Shown here: piece after piece, positions 27,389 through 37,428 of the stretch | How the letters are laid out: every line of letters starts with the position of its first letter | Position numbering within the stretch: position 1 is the stretch's first letter | NCBI GenBank assembly: GCA_902576785.1 | Contig: CACGWC010000002.1 | Span: 124,001 to 188,000, forward strand | Source of the DNA: an uncultured Pelagibacteraceae bacterium | GTDB lineage: Bacteria > Pseudomonadota > Alphaproteobacteria > Pelagibacterales > Pelagibacteraceae | Length of the DNA: 64,000 bases | Direction of reading: 5' to 3' | Translations under genes and position numbers: made by a program | Notes under the pieces: model-generated | Seen by the model: the letters and a program-made list of their open reading frames with translations, nothing else | Databases searched by the model: none | What the model was told of the DNA's origin: nothing

Positions 27389-28807
27389 ATGTCAAAAAAA
27401 GCTATTGTTTGGATAAGAGACGATTTTAGAATAAAAAATAATTCTGCATTATCTTATGCAACAAATAATTACGATACTGTCACAGCATTATATATTTATA
27501 ATAAAGAAAATTTTGATGATGTTAGAGAGGCTCAAAAATGGTGGGTAAGTAAATCTTTAATTAATTTTAAAGATGAATTAATTAAATATAATATTGAATT
27601 AGAATTAGTACTTTCTGATGAGATAACTTTTTTTAGTAAAATCAAAGACAAACAAGAAATTTCTGTATTTTGGAACAAAATATATGAGCCATCTCAATTA
27701 AAGTTAGATAATGATCTCATTAAAATTTTTGAAAAAAACAAAATACTTTCAAAATGCTTTAAAGGAAATGTTCTTAATGAATATAATAATGTTACAAAAG
27801 ATGATGGAAGCCCTTATAAAGTTTATAGTCCATTTTGGAGAGTTGGAGAGCAAATTTACTTGGATAGTATCCCAAACAAAACATTAAAAGTAAAAAAAGT
27901 TAAGAGCAAAATAAAATTATTCAAAAATAATAATGTTCCAGATCAAATTTTACCAAAGAAAAATTGGTATAAAAAATTTGAAAAATATTGGGACCCAACA
28001 GAAAAACAATCCGAAAAATATTTAAATGAGTTTGTTGAAAATAGAATGTTGAAATATGGAGTTGACAGAGATTATCCAGCTATAAATGGTTCATCAAAAC
28101 TTTCGCCATTCATTAGAAATGGACAAATACATGTAAGTTACATTTGGGACAAATGTTATAAATATAAATCAAAAAATATTAGTGTTAAAAAATATCTAAA
28201 TGAATTAGGCTGGAGAGAATTTTCACATAGTTTAATTAATTATTTCCCTGAAATGCTAAAAGGTAATTTAAGAAAAGAATTTGATAAATTTCCATGGGAT
28301 AAAAATGCAAAAAATTTGAAAGCTTGGAAAAATGGTATGACTGGATACCCAATTGTTGATGCTGGGATGAGACAACTTTATGAAACAGGTTGGATGCATA
28401 ATAGAATTAGAATGGTAGTTGGTTCTTTTCTTGTAAAACATTTAAGAATTAATTGGAAAGAGGGTGAAAAACATTTTAGAAATTGTTTGTTAGATTTTAA
28501 TGAAGCAAACAATGTTGCACAATGGCAATGGGTTGCTGGCTGTGGTGCAGATGCAGCCCCTTATTTTAGAATTTTTAATCCTATATTGCAGGGTGAAAAA
28601 TTTGATAAACAAGGTTTGTATGTAAAAAAATGGGTACCTGAACTTGAGAGAGTTCCAAGTAAATTTATTCATAAACCATGGGAAATGGAAACAAAATATC
28701 AAGAAGCTATAAAAACTAAAATTGGTTCTGATTACCCTTCTCCAATAGTTGTACATGAAGAAGCCAGAAATGCAGCTCTCAAAGCATTTCAAACTTTAAA
28801 AAATTAA
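27389..28807 (+). CDS. phrB: Deoxyribodipyrimidine photolyase
   Basis: IVWIRDDFRIKNNSAL; GMTGYPIVDAGMRQLYETGWMHNRIRMVVGSFLVKHL; WQWVAGCGADAAPYFRIFNP. Confidence 0.95.
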   Translation: MSKKAIVWIRDDFRIKNNSALSYATNNYDTVTALYIYNKENFDDVREAQKWWVSKSLINFKDELIKYNIELELVLSDEITFFSKIKDKQEISVFWNKIYEPSQLKLDNDLIKIFEKNKILSKCFKGNVLNEYNNVTKDDGSPYKVYSPFWRVGEQIYLDSIPNKTLKVKKVKSKIKLFKNNNVPDQILPKKNWYKKFEKYWDPTEKQSEKYLNEFVENRMLKYGVDRDYPAINGSSKLSPFIRNGQIHVSYIWDKCYKYKSKNISVKKYLNELGWREFSHSLINYFPEMLKGNLRKEFDKFPWDKNAKNLKAWKNGMTGYPIVDAGMRQLYETGWMHNRIRMVVGSFLVKHLRINWKEGEKHFRNCLLDFNEANNVAQWQWVAGCGADAAPYFRIFNPILQGEKFDKQGLYVKKWVPELERVPSKFIHKPWEMETKYQEAIKTKIGSDYPSPIVVHEEARNAALKAFQTLKN

Positions 28808-29223
28808 TCTCCAATAAAATGATGAATAATCAGCCTTTTTGTAGAAGCTAACCTATGTTCAAAAAGGTAAATTCCTTGCCAAGTTCCTAACAAAAGTTGT
28901 TTGTTTTTTATACTGAGGGATATTTGATTGTTAGTTAACGCTGACTTTATATGAGCTGGCATATCGTCCTTACCTTCTATTGTATGAATATATAATTTGT
29001 TATCCATTGGAGCAATTTTATCAAAATAATTAATTAAATCTGATTGAACATCAGGATCAGCATTTTCTTGAACAATTAAAGATGCACTAGTGTGCTGTAT
29101 GCTTAAATTTAAAATACCATTATTAAAATTATTTTTATTTATCCAGTCTATCGTTTGATCAGTAAATTCATATAATTTTTGACCATTTGTTTTAAGTTCA
29201 AGATTAAAAAATTCTTGTCTCAT
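28804..29223 (-). CDS. yjbQ: YjbQ/UPF0047 family protein
   Basis: GILNLSIQHTSASLIVQENADPDVQSDL; LGTWQGIYLFEHR. Confidence 0.9.
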   Translation of the reverse strand: MRQEFFNLELKTNGQKLYEFTDQTIDWINKNNFNNGILNLSIQHTSASLIVQENADPDVQSDLINYFDKIAPMDNKLYIHTIEGKDDMPAHIKSALTNNQISLSIKNKQLLLGTWQGIYLFEHRLASTKRLIIHHFIGD

Positions 29224-30275
29224 AAATTCTTTTTAGATGTTAGTTCATATAATCGGCTAATTGTACGCTTAAATGGTTTTTCCAATAACCTTGATGATGT
29301 GAGTTTATCAATATTTTGTTCTGCACTAATGGCCATAGGTATATTTTGATCATACACGATATCTAAAAAAGTAATAAATCTTTGTTGTTGATTTGAATTT
29401 AAATCATTAAACGCTGGTACATTTTCCATAACTATAAAAAAACAATTTTTTACTATTTTTATATAATCCTCTGATCCTAAATTTTTATCACATACTTCTT
29501 TAAAAGTTAATCGAACAATTCCATCATAAAAATTTTTTAAAATAAATTTTCTTCCTTTAATATTTAAAATCTTTTCTTTTAAAACCTTATCTTTAGTCAT
29601 CACTCTAAATAATTTGTTTATTTTAAAATTGTTTTCTTGATTTAAAGGTGAGTAATATCTTTGAGTTTTATTACCTTTGGACTTTCTATAATCATCATCT
29701 ATATTTAATTCATATTCAAATGATTGCTTTTGCATTATTTTTATAAAAGGTTTGAATTGATCTCTTTGCAACCCATCTTTGTACAAATTTTCTATTTTTA
29801 TATTAGAAGTTACAATAATTTTTAAATCTTCTTTAAATATTTCATCAAATAATTTTCCAAGTATCATTGCATCTACTATATTTGTAACTTGAAACTCGTC
29901 AAAATATATTAATTTTGCTTTCGATTTTAATTTTTTAACAAATTTACTTAATTTATTTTCATCATTTTTATCTTTGGATTGGTGTACAAAGTCGTGAAAG
30001 CTAAGCATAAACTCATTGAAGTGAAGTTTTAATTTTTTACCTTCAACTAAGTCGAAAAAAAAATCTAATATCATAGTTTTGCCGACACCAACGTCTCCAT
30101 AAAGATAAAAGCCTTTTCTATAATTTTTTTTTGATAAAATTTTTGAGATAAATGATTTGTAGTTTAATTTATAATATTCTTCTAATGTTTTTATGAGTTT
30201 TATCTGATGAGAATTAACATCTAAATTTTTCTTTTTGCAGTAGAGTTTAAACTCTTTAACAAAACTTTTTTGCAT
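29220..30275 (-). CDS. zapE: AFG1/ZapE family ATPase
   Basis: GFYLYGDVGVGKTMILDFFFD; AKLIYFDEFQVTNIVDAMILGKLF. Confidence 0.92.
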   Translation of the reverse strand: MQKSFVKEFKLYCKKKNLDVNSHQIKLIKTLEEYYKLNYKSFISKILSKKNYRKGFYLYGDVGVGKTMILDFFFDLVEGKKLKLHFNEFMLSFHDFVHQSKDKNDENKLSKFVKKLKSKAKLIYFDEFQVTNIVDAMILGKLFDEIFKEDLKIIVTSNIKIENLYKDGLQRDQFKPFIKIMQKQSFEYELNIDDDYRKSKGNKTQRYYSPLNQENNFKINKLFRVMTKDKVLKEKILNIKGRKFILKNFYDGIVRLTFKEVCDKNLGSEDYIKIVKNCFFIVMENVPAFNDLNSNQQQRFITFLDIVYDQNIPMAISAEQNIDKLTSSRLLEKPFKRTISRLYELTSKKNL

Positions 30276-30706
30276 TAATTCTTTTTTGAATTAAAATCGA
30301 TACCGTATTCTGATCTTGGTCCTTTTCTCAATCCAAAAGGTCCTGAGATAAAAATTGTCATTGGCCTTGTTCCTGGCTTAAGGTCTACTCTATGATATGC
30401 ATTGGCTGATCTAAATCCAATATATCCAGGTTTTCTCCAGAACTTGCCTTTTTTAGTAGTTTCCCAATAACCGCCTCTCAAAATTATTGTAATATAAGGG
30501 AATAGATGATTATGAACTCCATCCCCATGATCGTCATCCAACATTTCATGAATTAAAATATTAAATGGAAACCATTTTGGTCTATTCCTAAATAATAAAT
30601 AATATCTATTCATCCATGGTTTAGCTTCATTAAATTTTGGATGAGATGGACCCCTATCTAAAACTACTTTTTTTCTTCCAATTTTTTCTAAAAATTTTAA
30701 TAACAT
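30275..30706 (-). CDS. Cupin-like protein of unknown function
   Basis: HDDDHGDGVHNHLF-like His motif plus YHRVDLKPG and beta-rich pattern. Confidence 0.55.
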   Translation of the reverse strand: MLLKFLEKIGRKKVVLDRGPSHPKFNEAKPWMNRYYLLFRNRPKWFPFNILIHEMLDDDHGDGVHNHLFPYITIILRGGYWETTKKGKFWRKPGYIGFRSANAYHRVDLKPGTRPMTIFISGPFGLRKGPRSEYGIDFNSKKN

Positions 30707-31974
30707 TAATTTGATCTTATAATTCCATTATTTTTAATTAAAAAAATATTAGCATTATTAATAAATGGTCTCGATATTTTTTCGTTATTAAATTTAATTA
30801 CCTTTTCAGTTTCAGAATTAGTTAAATTGATAATCAAAATTCTTCCATTATCGGTAGACAAATAAATTTTATTCTTAGCAATAACAAAACCTACTGGTTT
30901 AACTTTTTCTCTTTTTTTAAAATTTGAGAAAACATCAGTTATCCTCATTATATTTCCAGTCTCTGTATCAATGACGAATAAATATCCTTCCTCAGAAATA
31001 TTAAAAATATAATTTTCAGATATCGTAGGCTTTAAACTGGAATTTAAAGTTTGTTTCCATTTTACTATCCCTGTTCTTGTGTCAATTGAAAATAACTCAT
31101 TTTTGTTATTCGAAAAATATATTGTTTCATTATTTAAAATCATTTCTGAATTTTTTAGACTAAATGCGTTTAAGAGTATTTCGTTACTTTGAGTGGGTGT
31201 TTGCCAGATTAAACTCCCATCATTAATATTTAATGCTGTAAGATCACCCAAATTGTTAAGCGAATAAACAGTGTCATCTTTAATAATTACAGATAATTTT
31301 TTTTGAGATTTAATGAATGTATTTTCTGTTTTAAAATTCCATAATTCATTTCCATCAACTATTGAGAAGCATCTAATAAAATTATCAAAATCAACAGTTA
31401 CAAATTTATCATTTTTTATAGCAATATTTGAATTAAATGGAGATAAACTGTCCTTCTTCCAGTAGAGTTCCCCATTATCTAAATTTAATGAAAAAATATT
31501 TGAAAGAGTATCTACGGCAAGAATTTTATTATCTACATAATTAAAATATAATATTGGATTAAGTTTTCTCTCTTTCTTTGAGTAATGATTTGCTTTCCAC
31601 AAAGTTTCAAAATTTTCATTAATTCTAAAAATTGTGCCCTTATTATCGAAATAAATTAGATCATTATTTTCAATAAATAAAATATCTGTGTCAATTGAGT
31701 TAAACTGCTTAATCTTTGAGAATTTAAATGTTTTCTTTTTTTCAAATGTTGGCTCAAAGTTAATATTTCCATTATTATTTGTAATATTATTTATAAAACT
31801 ATCATCTTTAACAAATTTAGATAGATTTATTTGTTTATTTGGATTTAATTGTTCTTGAATTGGTTTAATTTCTTCAAATAAAATTTTAGAATTAGTATTT
31901 TCTACAGATTTATCACTTTGACCACAACTAGATAATAAAAGTAAAAAGACGATATATAATACTATCCTACTCAC
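30706..31974 (-). CDS. PQQ-like beta-propeller lipoprotein, BamB-like
   Basis: Lipobox LLLSSCGQ; repeated (G)xLYWKKD/DGSLIWQTPT/TGIVKWKQTL blades. Confidence 0.75.
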   Translation of the reverse strand: MSRIVLYIVFLLLLSSCGQSDKSVENTNSKILFEEIKPIQEQLNPNKQINLSKFVKDDSFINNITNNNGNINFEPTFEKKKTFKFSKIKQFNSIDTDILFIENNDLIYFDNKGTIFRINENFETLWKANHYSKKERKLNPILYFNYVDNKILAVDTLSNIFSLNLDNGELYWKKDSLSPFNSNIAIKNDKFVTVDFDNFIRCFSIVDGNELWNFKTENTFIKSQKKLSVIIKDDTVYSLNNLGDLTALNINDGSLIWQTPTQSNEILLNAFSLKNSEMILNNETIYFSNNKNELFSIDTRTGIVKWKQTLNSSLKPTISENYIFNISEEGYLFVIDTETGNIMRITDVFSNFKKREKVKPVGFVIAKNKIYLSTDNGRILIINLTNSETEKVIKFNNEKISRPFINNANIFLIKNNGIIRSN

Positions 31975-32611
31975 TGAAACTAGATCTTAGCCTTTTTTGA
32001 GCTTTGGTTTTTATTTTAGAGTTATTATCTTCAAGACTAACTATTTGTTCAAAAAATTCTTTTGATTTTTGCATTTGATTTTTTGATAAATAATATTCCG
32101 CCATAATATAAAGACTATGTGGTTTCCATATACTATCTGTTTTAATTAAAGGATTAAAAATAGCTAACAATTCATTTTCATCTGAAAAATCTGAATTATA
32201 TAGGCCTTTTTTAAAGATTGTTAGCTCTTTAAACTTTTTATCCATACCAATATCATTAATTAAAATATCAAAATTATTGTTAATTTCATCTTTTGAATTT
32301 ATCAAATCGTTATCTAGCAAAAAATAAAAAGCTAGAGGAGAATATGTTTTGTCTTTAGCATTAATCACCTCTTTAAGATCTGAGATCACATTATATTTAT
32401 TATCAGCTTTATATCTTATTACAGCTAAGTCGTACTTATTGGCTAATTTTTCTCTTTTGCTAGATTGATATTCTCCAAAAGAAAAGTAACCAATTAAAGC
32501 CAAAATAATTATTACTAATATCGAAATTAGAGAATTTTTATTATTTATGAAAAAGTTTTTAATTTTTTCATTACGTGTTTGAGTATTTATTATATCAATA
32601 TCTTCATCCAT
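31967..32611 (-). CDS. Membrane-anchored TPR-like protein, YfgM-like
   Basis: N-terminal cytoplasmic segment, single TM, C-terminal helical region; immediately upstream of the BamB-like gene. Confidence 0.65.
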   Translation of the reverse strand: MDEDIDIINTQTRNEKIKNFFINNKNSLISILVIIILALIGYFSFGEYQSSKREKLANKYDLAVIRYKADNKYNVISDLKEVINAKDKTYSPLAFYFLLDNDLINSKDEINNNFDILINDIGMDKKFKELTIFKKGLYNSDFSDENELLAIFNPLIKTDSIWKPHSLYIMAEYYLSKNQMQKSKEFFEQIVSLEDNNSKIKTKAQKRLRSSFSE

Positions 32612-35280
32612 TAGATCATGTTCCTAAGTACATATTGTAAAATTCCACCATGTTTGTAATACTCTAATTCGTTCTTAGTATCTATTCTACTTAACATTTT
32701 AATTCTTTTGATATCTCCAGAGACATATTTGATTTCAACATCAACTTCATCTCTAGGATCTATACCTTTTTCTAAGTCAACAATAGAAAATAGTTCTGAG
32801 CCATCTAATTTTAGATTAGTTCTATTTATTCCATCTTTAAACTGTAATGGTAGTATACCCATTCCTATAAGATTTGATCTATGAATTCTCTCAAAACTTT
32901 CTGCAAAAACAGCTTTTATACCTAAAAGTTTAGTTCCTTTGGCCGCCCAATCTCTAGAGGAACCAGTTCCATACTCTTTGCCACCAATTACAACTAAATC
33001 GGTACCTCTTTTTTTGTATTCAACAACCGCATCATATACTGGCATTACTTTTTCCTCAGGGTACAACTTTGTAAAACCACCTTCAGTACCAGGTGCCATT
33101 TCATTTCTAATTCTTATATTAGCAAAAGTCCCTCTCATCATAACCTCATGATTGCCTCTTCTTGCTCCATAGGAATTATAGTCTTTAGGAAGTATTTGAT
33201 GTTTCATAAAATATTCTCCAGTTGGACTATCTTTTTGAATTGATCCAGCAGGTGAAATATGATCAGTGGTAATGCTATCACCTAATATTAATAATGGTCT
33301 TGCATCCTTAATTTCTTTAAATCCTTCTGGTTTATCAGGAAGATTATCAAAAAATGGAGGTTTTTTTACATATGTTGAATTATCTTCCCAATTATAAATA
33401 TTGGTTTCTTCTGTTTTAATTTTTTGCCATTGTTCTGGTCCTTGGGAAACATTTGAGTATCTTTTTATAAACATTTCTGCATTTAATGAATTTCTTAATG
33501 TATCTTCTATTTCTTTATTAGATGGCCATATATCTTTTAAAAAAACATCTTTACCATCTTTATCTTTACCTAACGGATCCTTATACAAATCAAATCTCAT
33601 AGTTCCTGCTATTGCATAAGCAACAACTAATGGCGGAGACGCTAAATAGTTTGCTTTTATTAGAGGTGAAATTCTTCCTTCAAAGTTTCTGTTTCCAGAT
33701 AAAACTGAAACAGCATAAATATTATTATTTTTTATGGAGACTGATATGTTATCAGCTAATGGACCTGAATTACCAATACAAGTAGTACATCCATAACCAA
33801 CTAAATTAAATCCTAACTTATCTAAATAAATATTTAACCCAGCTTTTTCTAGATAATCTGTAACTACTTGAGATCCAGGTGCTAAAGATGTTTTCACCCA
33901 GGGCTTAGTCTTTAAACCTTTTTCAATTGCATTTTTTGCAAGTAAACCTGCTCCTATTAGTACACTCGGATTAGAAGTATTAGTGCAAGAAGTGATTGCA
34001 GCAATTAAAACATCACCATCAGTTATTTTAAATTCTTCTTTTTCAACATTATAAATATTTGGTTCTTCTTTTTTTGTAACTTCTGAAAACACTTTTTTAA
34101 AATTTGATGATGCGTCAGTTAGCAAAACTTTATCTTGGGGACGTTTTGGTCCTGAAATAGTCGGTACTATAGTTGACATATCTAAAGATAGAGTGTCTGT
34201 AAATTCTACATCTAAACTTGCCCAAAGTCCTTGTTCTTGAGCATACAGTTTTACAATTTCAACATTTTGATCATCTCTTCCTGAGAATTTTAAATATTTT
34301 AAAGTCTCATCATCTATAGGGAAAAAACCACAAGTTGCACCATACTCAGGTGCCATATTTGCTATAGTAGCCCTATCTGCTAAAGTCAGATTCTTTAGTC
34401 CTTCACCATAGAATTCGACAAACTTTCCCACAACTCCTTTATCTCTCAACATTTTAACTACAGTTAAAACAAGATCAGTTGCTGTTGTACCTTCTGGCAT
34501 TTTCGATTTCATTTCAAACCCAATGACTTCAGGTATTAACATCGAAATAGGTTGCCCTAACATTCCAGCCTCAGCTTCAATTCCACCTACGCCCCAACCC
34601 AAAACCGATAGGCCGTTTACCATAGTTGTATGACTATCTGTTCCAACTAAAGTATCTGGAAATATGTATTCTTCACCTTTATATTTTTCATTCCAAACAA
34701 CTTTTGAAAGATATTCCAAATTCACTTGATGACATATTCCTGTTCCTGGTGGAACTATTCTAAAATTATTGAATGCCTGTTGCCCCCATTTAAGAAAAGA
34801 ATATCTTTCAGCATTCCGATTAAATTCAATATCAACATTTTCTTTTAATGAATTTTTATTTGCAAATTTATCTACTTGTACAGAGTGATCAATTACCAGA
34901 TCAACTGATGACAATGGATTAATAGTGCTTGGGTCTTTATTTTTTTCTTTTACAGCCTCTCTCATTGCAGCCAAATCTGCAACTGCAGGAATGCCAGTGT
35001 AATCTTGAAGTAAAACTCTCGCAGGTCTATATGCTATTTCTGTATTTGAGCTTTTAGATTTTAACCAATCTTTAATAGCTTCAATTTGTTTTTTATTAAC
35101 CGTAATATCGTCTTCGAATCTTAGTAAATTTTCAAGAAGGACTTTTAATGATTTTGGAAGTTTTGATATACCCGCTAAACCATTTTTCTCAGCCTCTTTT
35201 AGTGAATAAAAATTATAATTTTTGCCGTTAACTGAAATTTTAGTTAACGAATTGAAAGAATTTTTGTCTCCTGGTTTCAT
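32611..35280 (-). CDS. acnA: Aconitate hydratase
   Basis: DIEFNRNAERYSFLKWGQQAFNNF; SCTNTSNPSVLIGAGLLAKNA; GYGCTTCIGNSGPL; start adjusted to MKPGDKNSF. Confidence 0.95.
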   Translation of the reverse strand: MKPGDKNSFNSLTKISVNGKNYNFYSLKEAEKNGLAGISKLPKSLKVLLENLLRFEDDITVNKKQIEAIKDWLKSKSSNTEIAYRPARVLLQDYTGIPAVADLAAMREAVKEKNKDPSTINPLSSVDLVIDHSVQVDKFANKNSLKENVDIEFNRNAERYSFLKWGQQAFNNFRIVPPGTGICHQVNLEYLSKVVWNEKYKGEEYIFPDTLVGTDSHTTMVNGLSVLGWGVGGIEAEAGMLGQPISMLIPEVIGFEMKSKMPEGTTATDLVLTVVKMLRDKGVVGKFVEFYGEGLKNLTLADRATIANMAPEYGATCGFFPIDDETLKYLKFSGRDDQNVEIVKLYAQEQGLWASLDVEFTDTLSLDMSTIVPTISGPKRPQDKVLLTDASSNFKKVFSEVTKKEEPNIYNVEKEEFKITDGDVLIAAITSCTNTSNPSVLIGAGLLAKNAIEKGLKTKPWVKTSLAPGSQVVTDYLEKAGLNIYLDKLGFNLVGYGCTTCIGNSGPLADNISVSIKNNNIYAVSVLSGNRNFEGRISPLIKANYLASPPLVVAYAIAGTMRFDLYKDPLGKDKDGKDVFLKDIWPSNKEIEDTLRNSLNAEMFIKRYSNVSQGPEQWQKIKTEETNIYNWEDNSTYVKKPPFFDNLPDKPEGFKEIKDARPLLILGDSITTDHISPAGSIQKDSPTGEYFMKHQILPKDYNSYGARRGNHEVMMRGTFANIRIRNEMAPGTEGGFTKLYPEEKVMPVYDAVVEYKKRGTDLVVIGGKEYGTGSSRDWAAKGTKLLGIKAVFAESFERIHRSNLIGMGILPLQFKDGINRTNLKLDGSELFSIVDLEKGIDPRDEVDVEIKYVSGDIKRIKMLSRIDTKNELEYYKHGGILQYVLRNMI

Positions 35281-35282
35281 AT

Positions 35283-35873
35283 TTAATAATAAAATGTAGC
35301 TATGCAAACTAATAAAAGCGCTGACATAACATAATTGAACCATTTAATAAATTTCTCATTTGTCGCGAATTTTCTCATAAATTTACCAATTAAAGTCCAG
35401 AATAAAATGCTAAATATAGCAAAGAAAAAGGCAGAAGTTAGAAGCCAGAAGGAATAAATAAAATAGTTATCTCCAGATTCGATATAAGTTGATACTGCAA
35501 TAATTGCAACGATTACTCCTTTAGGATTTAAAAATTGGAAAAGAAATGTTTCTATAAATTTAACAGGCTCCAATTTATTATTTTGTTTTAATGATTTTGA
35601 AAATGAAATTCTATAAGCCAGATATATTAAAAAAGCAGTCCCAGTAAAAACTAAAATGTTTTGAATTATTGGATACAATTTAAAAACATTAATTAATCCA
35701 AAATTAATTAGAGAAACCATTGAGGTAAAGCCTAATATAACACCTAACATAAGTGGTATCGTTTTTTTTACTCCATGATTAAAACCTGAATGAGATGCAA
35801 TAATATTATTTGGACCAGGAGAACAACTGGTAACAAAAAAAAATAAACTTAATGATAATAGTTCTGGATGCAT
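35283..35873 (-). CDS. LysE/RhtB-family amino-acid exporter
   Basis: FFVTSCSPGPNNIIASHSGFNHGVKKTIPLMLGVILG; six TM-like segments. Confidence 0.88.
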   Translation of the reverse strand: MHPELLSLSLFFFVTSCSPGPNNIIASHSGFNHGVKKTIPLMLGVILGFTSMVSLINFGLINVFKLYPIIQNILVFTGTAFLIYLAYRISFSKSLKQNNKLEPVKFIETFLFQFLNPKGVIVAIIAVSTYIESGDNYFIYSFWLLTSAFFFAIFSILFWTLIGKFMRKFATNEKFIKWFNYVMSALLLVCIATFYY

Positions 35874-36215
35874 TTAAGCAATCGGTAATCCATTCTCTGC
35901 TTCTTGAGATGGATGAACTAAAGTTACTCTACCCTCTGCGTCTATAGATCCAAGAATTAAAACTTGCGAAACAACTCCAGCAATATTTTTTTCTGCAAAA
36001 TTACAAACACCAATTACTTGTTTTCCTTTAAGATTCTCTTCATTATAATAATGAGTAATTTGAGCAGAGGATTGTTTTATCCCTATCTTTTCTCCAAAAT
36101 CAACTTCTACAACTAATGAAGGTTTTCTTGCTTTTTCATTTTTTCTTACAGAAATAATTGTTCCCAATCTAATATCGACTTTATCAAAGTCTTCATACGT
36201 AATTTGTTCTTTCAT
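35874..36215 (-). CDS. tRNA-binding domain protein, CsaA-like
   Basis: DFDKVDIRLGTIISV; QVIGVCNFAEKNIAGVVSQVLILG. Confidence 0.9.
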   Translation of the reverse strand: MKEQITYEDFDKVDIRLGTIISVRKNEKARKPSLVVEVDFGEKIGIKQSSAQITHYYNEENLKGKQVIGVCNFAEKNIAGVVSQVLILGSIDAEGRVTLVHPSQEAENGLPIA

Positions 36216-36240
36216 AAATTTAATATATAATGATTTGTAA

Positions 36241-37428
36241 ATGAGTACAGAAAATAATCCTGATAAAATTTATAAAGATTCAATTAGAATATTGACAGAT
36301 TTGATCGCTTTCAAAACTATTTCTGGAAACGATAATAATAGTCTCATTAATTATTGTGATGAAATTTTAAAAAATATAGGAGCAACTTCATTTAGAATTT
36401 TTGATGGTGATAAAAAAAGAGTTAATCTTTTTGCTTCTTTAAAATCTAAAAATGGAAATGGTAAAAAACCTATTATTCTTTCAGGTCATACAGATGTAGT
36501 CCCAGTTTCAAAAGGCTGGTCTACTGATCCATTTGTTGCAACTATAAAAAATGAGAAATTATTTGGGAGAGGTTCTTGTGATATGAAAGGTTTTATTGCA
36601 TGTGCTCTAGCATATGCTCCTGTATTTAAAGAAAATAATTTAGATAGAGACATTCACTTTTCATTTACATTCGATGAAGAAACCGCATGCATCGGCGCAC
36701 CATTATTAATAAAAGAATTAAAAAAAAGAGATATTAAAGATGGAATTTGCATTATTGGTGAACCAACCAATATGAAAATCATTGATGCTCATAAAGGTAT
36801 GAATGAATATACAGTTCATTTTGGAGGTTTAGCAGGTCATAGTTCTAAACCAAGCCAAGGTGTTAATGCAGTTGAATATGCATCGAGGTATGTAAACAAA
36901 TTATTAGAAATTAGATCAAAACTAAAAGATAGAGCTCCTAAAGATTGTATATTTAATCCACCATATTCTACATTATCAGTTGGTGGAGTTTCGGGTGGTA
37001 TAGCTCATAATGTTATTGCTGATAAATGTAAAGTTGAATGGGAAACTAGACCAGTGGTCAGAGAAGATGGAGATTTTGTAAATCAAATAATAGACGATTA
37101 TGTTGATAAAGAATTATTGCCAGAAATGAAAAAAGTTTTTTCAGATGCTTATATTAAAAAAGAAATTATAGGTGAAGTAGTTGGATTTAATAGATTGAAC
37201 GACTCCGAGGCTTGTGAATTTGTTTCTAGTATAACTGGTGACAATTCAAGAGAAGCTGTTTCGTTTGGAACAGAAGCTGGACTCTTTCAAGAAGTTGGAA
37301 TTAGCACTGTAGTTTGTGGACCAGGTTCGATTGAACAGGCTCATAAAATTGATGAATATATAGAACTTAGTGAATTAAAGAAATGTCTAGACTTTTTAAA
37401 AGGTGTAAAAGATAAATCTATAAATTAA
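36241..37428 (+). CDS. argE: M20 family deacetylase, acetylornithine deacetylase-like
   Basis: LSGHTDVVPVSKGWSTDPF; GRGSCDMKGFIA; FGTEAGLFQEVGISTVVCGPGSIEQAHKIDEYIEL. Confidence 0.87.
   Translation: MSTENNPDKIYKDSIRILTDLIAFKTISGNDNNSLINYCDEILKNIGATSFRIFDGDKKRVNLFASLKSKNGNGKKPIILSGHTDVVPVSKGWSTDPFVATIKNEKLFGRGSCDMKGFIACALAYAPVFKENNLDRDIHFSFTFDEETACIGAPLLIKELKKRDIKDGICIIGEPTNMKIIDAHKGMNEYTVHFGGLAGHSSKPSQGVNAVEYASRYVNKLLEIRSKLKDRAPKDCIFNPPYSTLSVGGVSGGIAHNVIADKCKVEWETRPVVREDGDFVNQIIDDYVDKELLPEMKKVFSDAYIKKEIIGEVVGFNRLNDSEACEFVSSITGDNSREAVSFGTEAGLFQEVGISTVVCGPGSIEQAHKIDEYIELSELKKCLDFLKGVKDKSIN

Noticed and set aside
28490-33619. ORFs 28490-28792 (-), 32939-33151 (+) and 33401-33619 (+)
   Set aside because: Embedded antisense in photolyase and aconitase.
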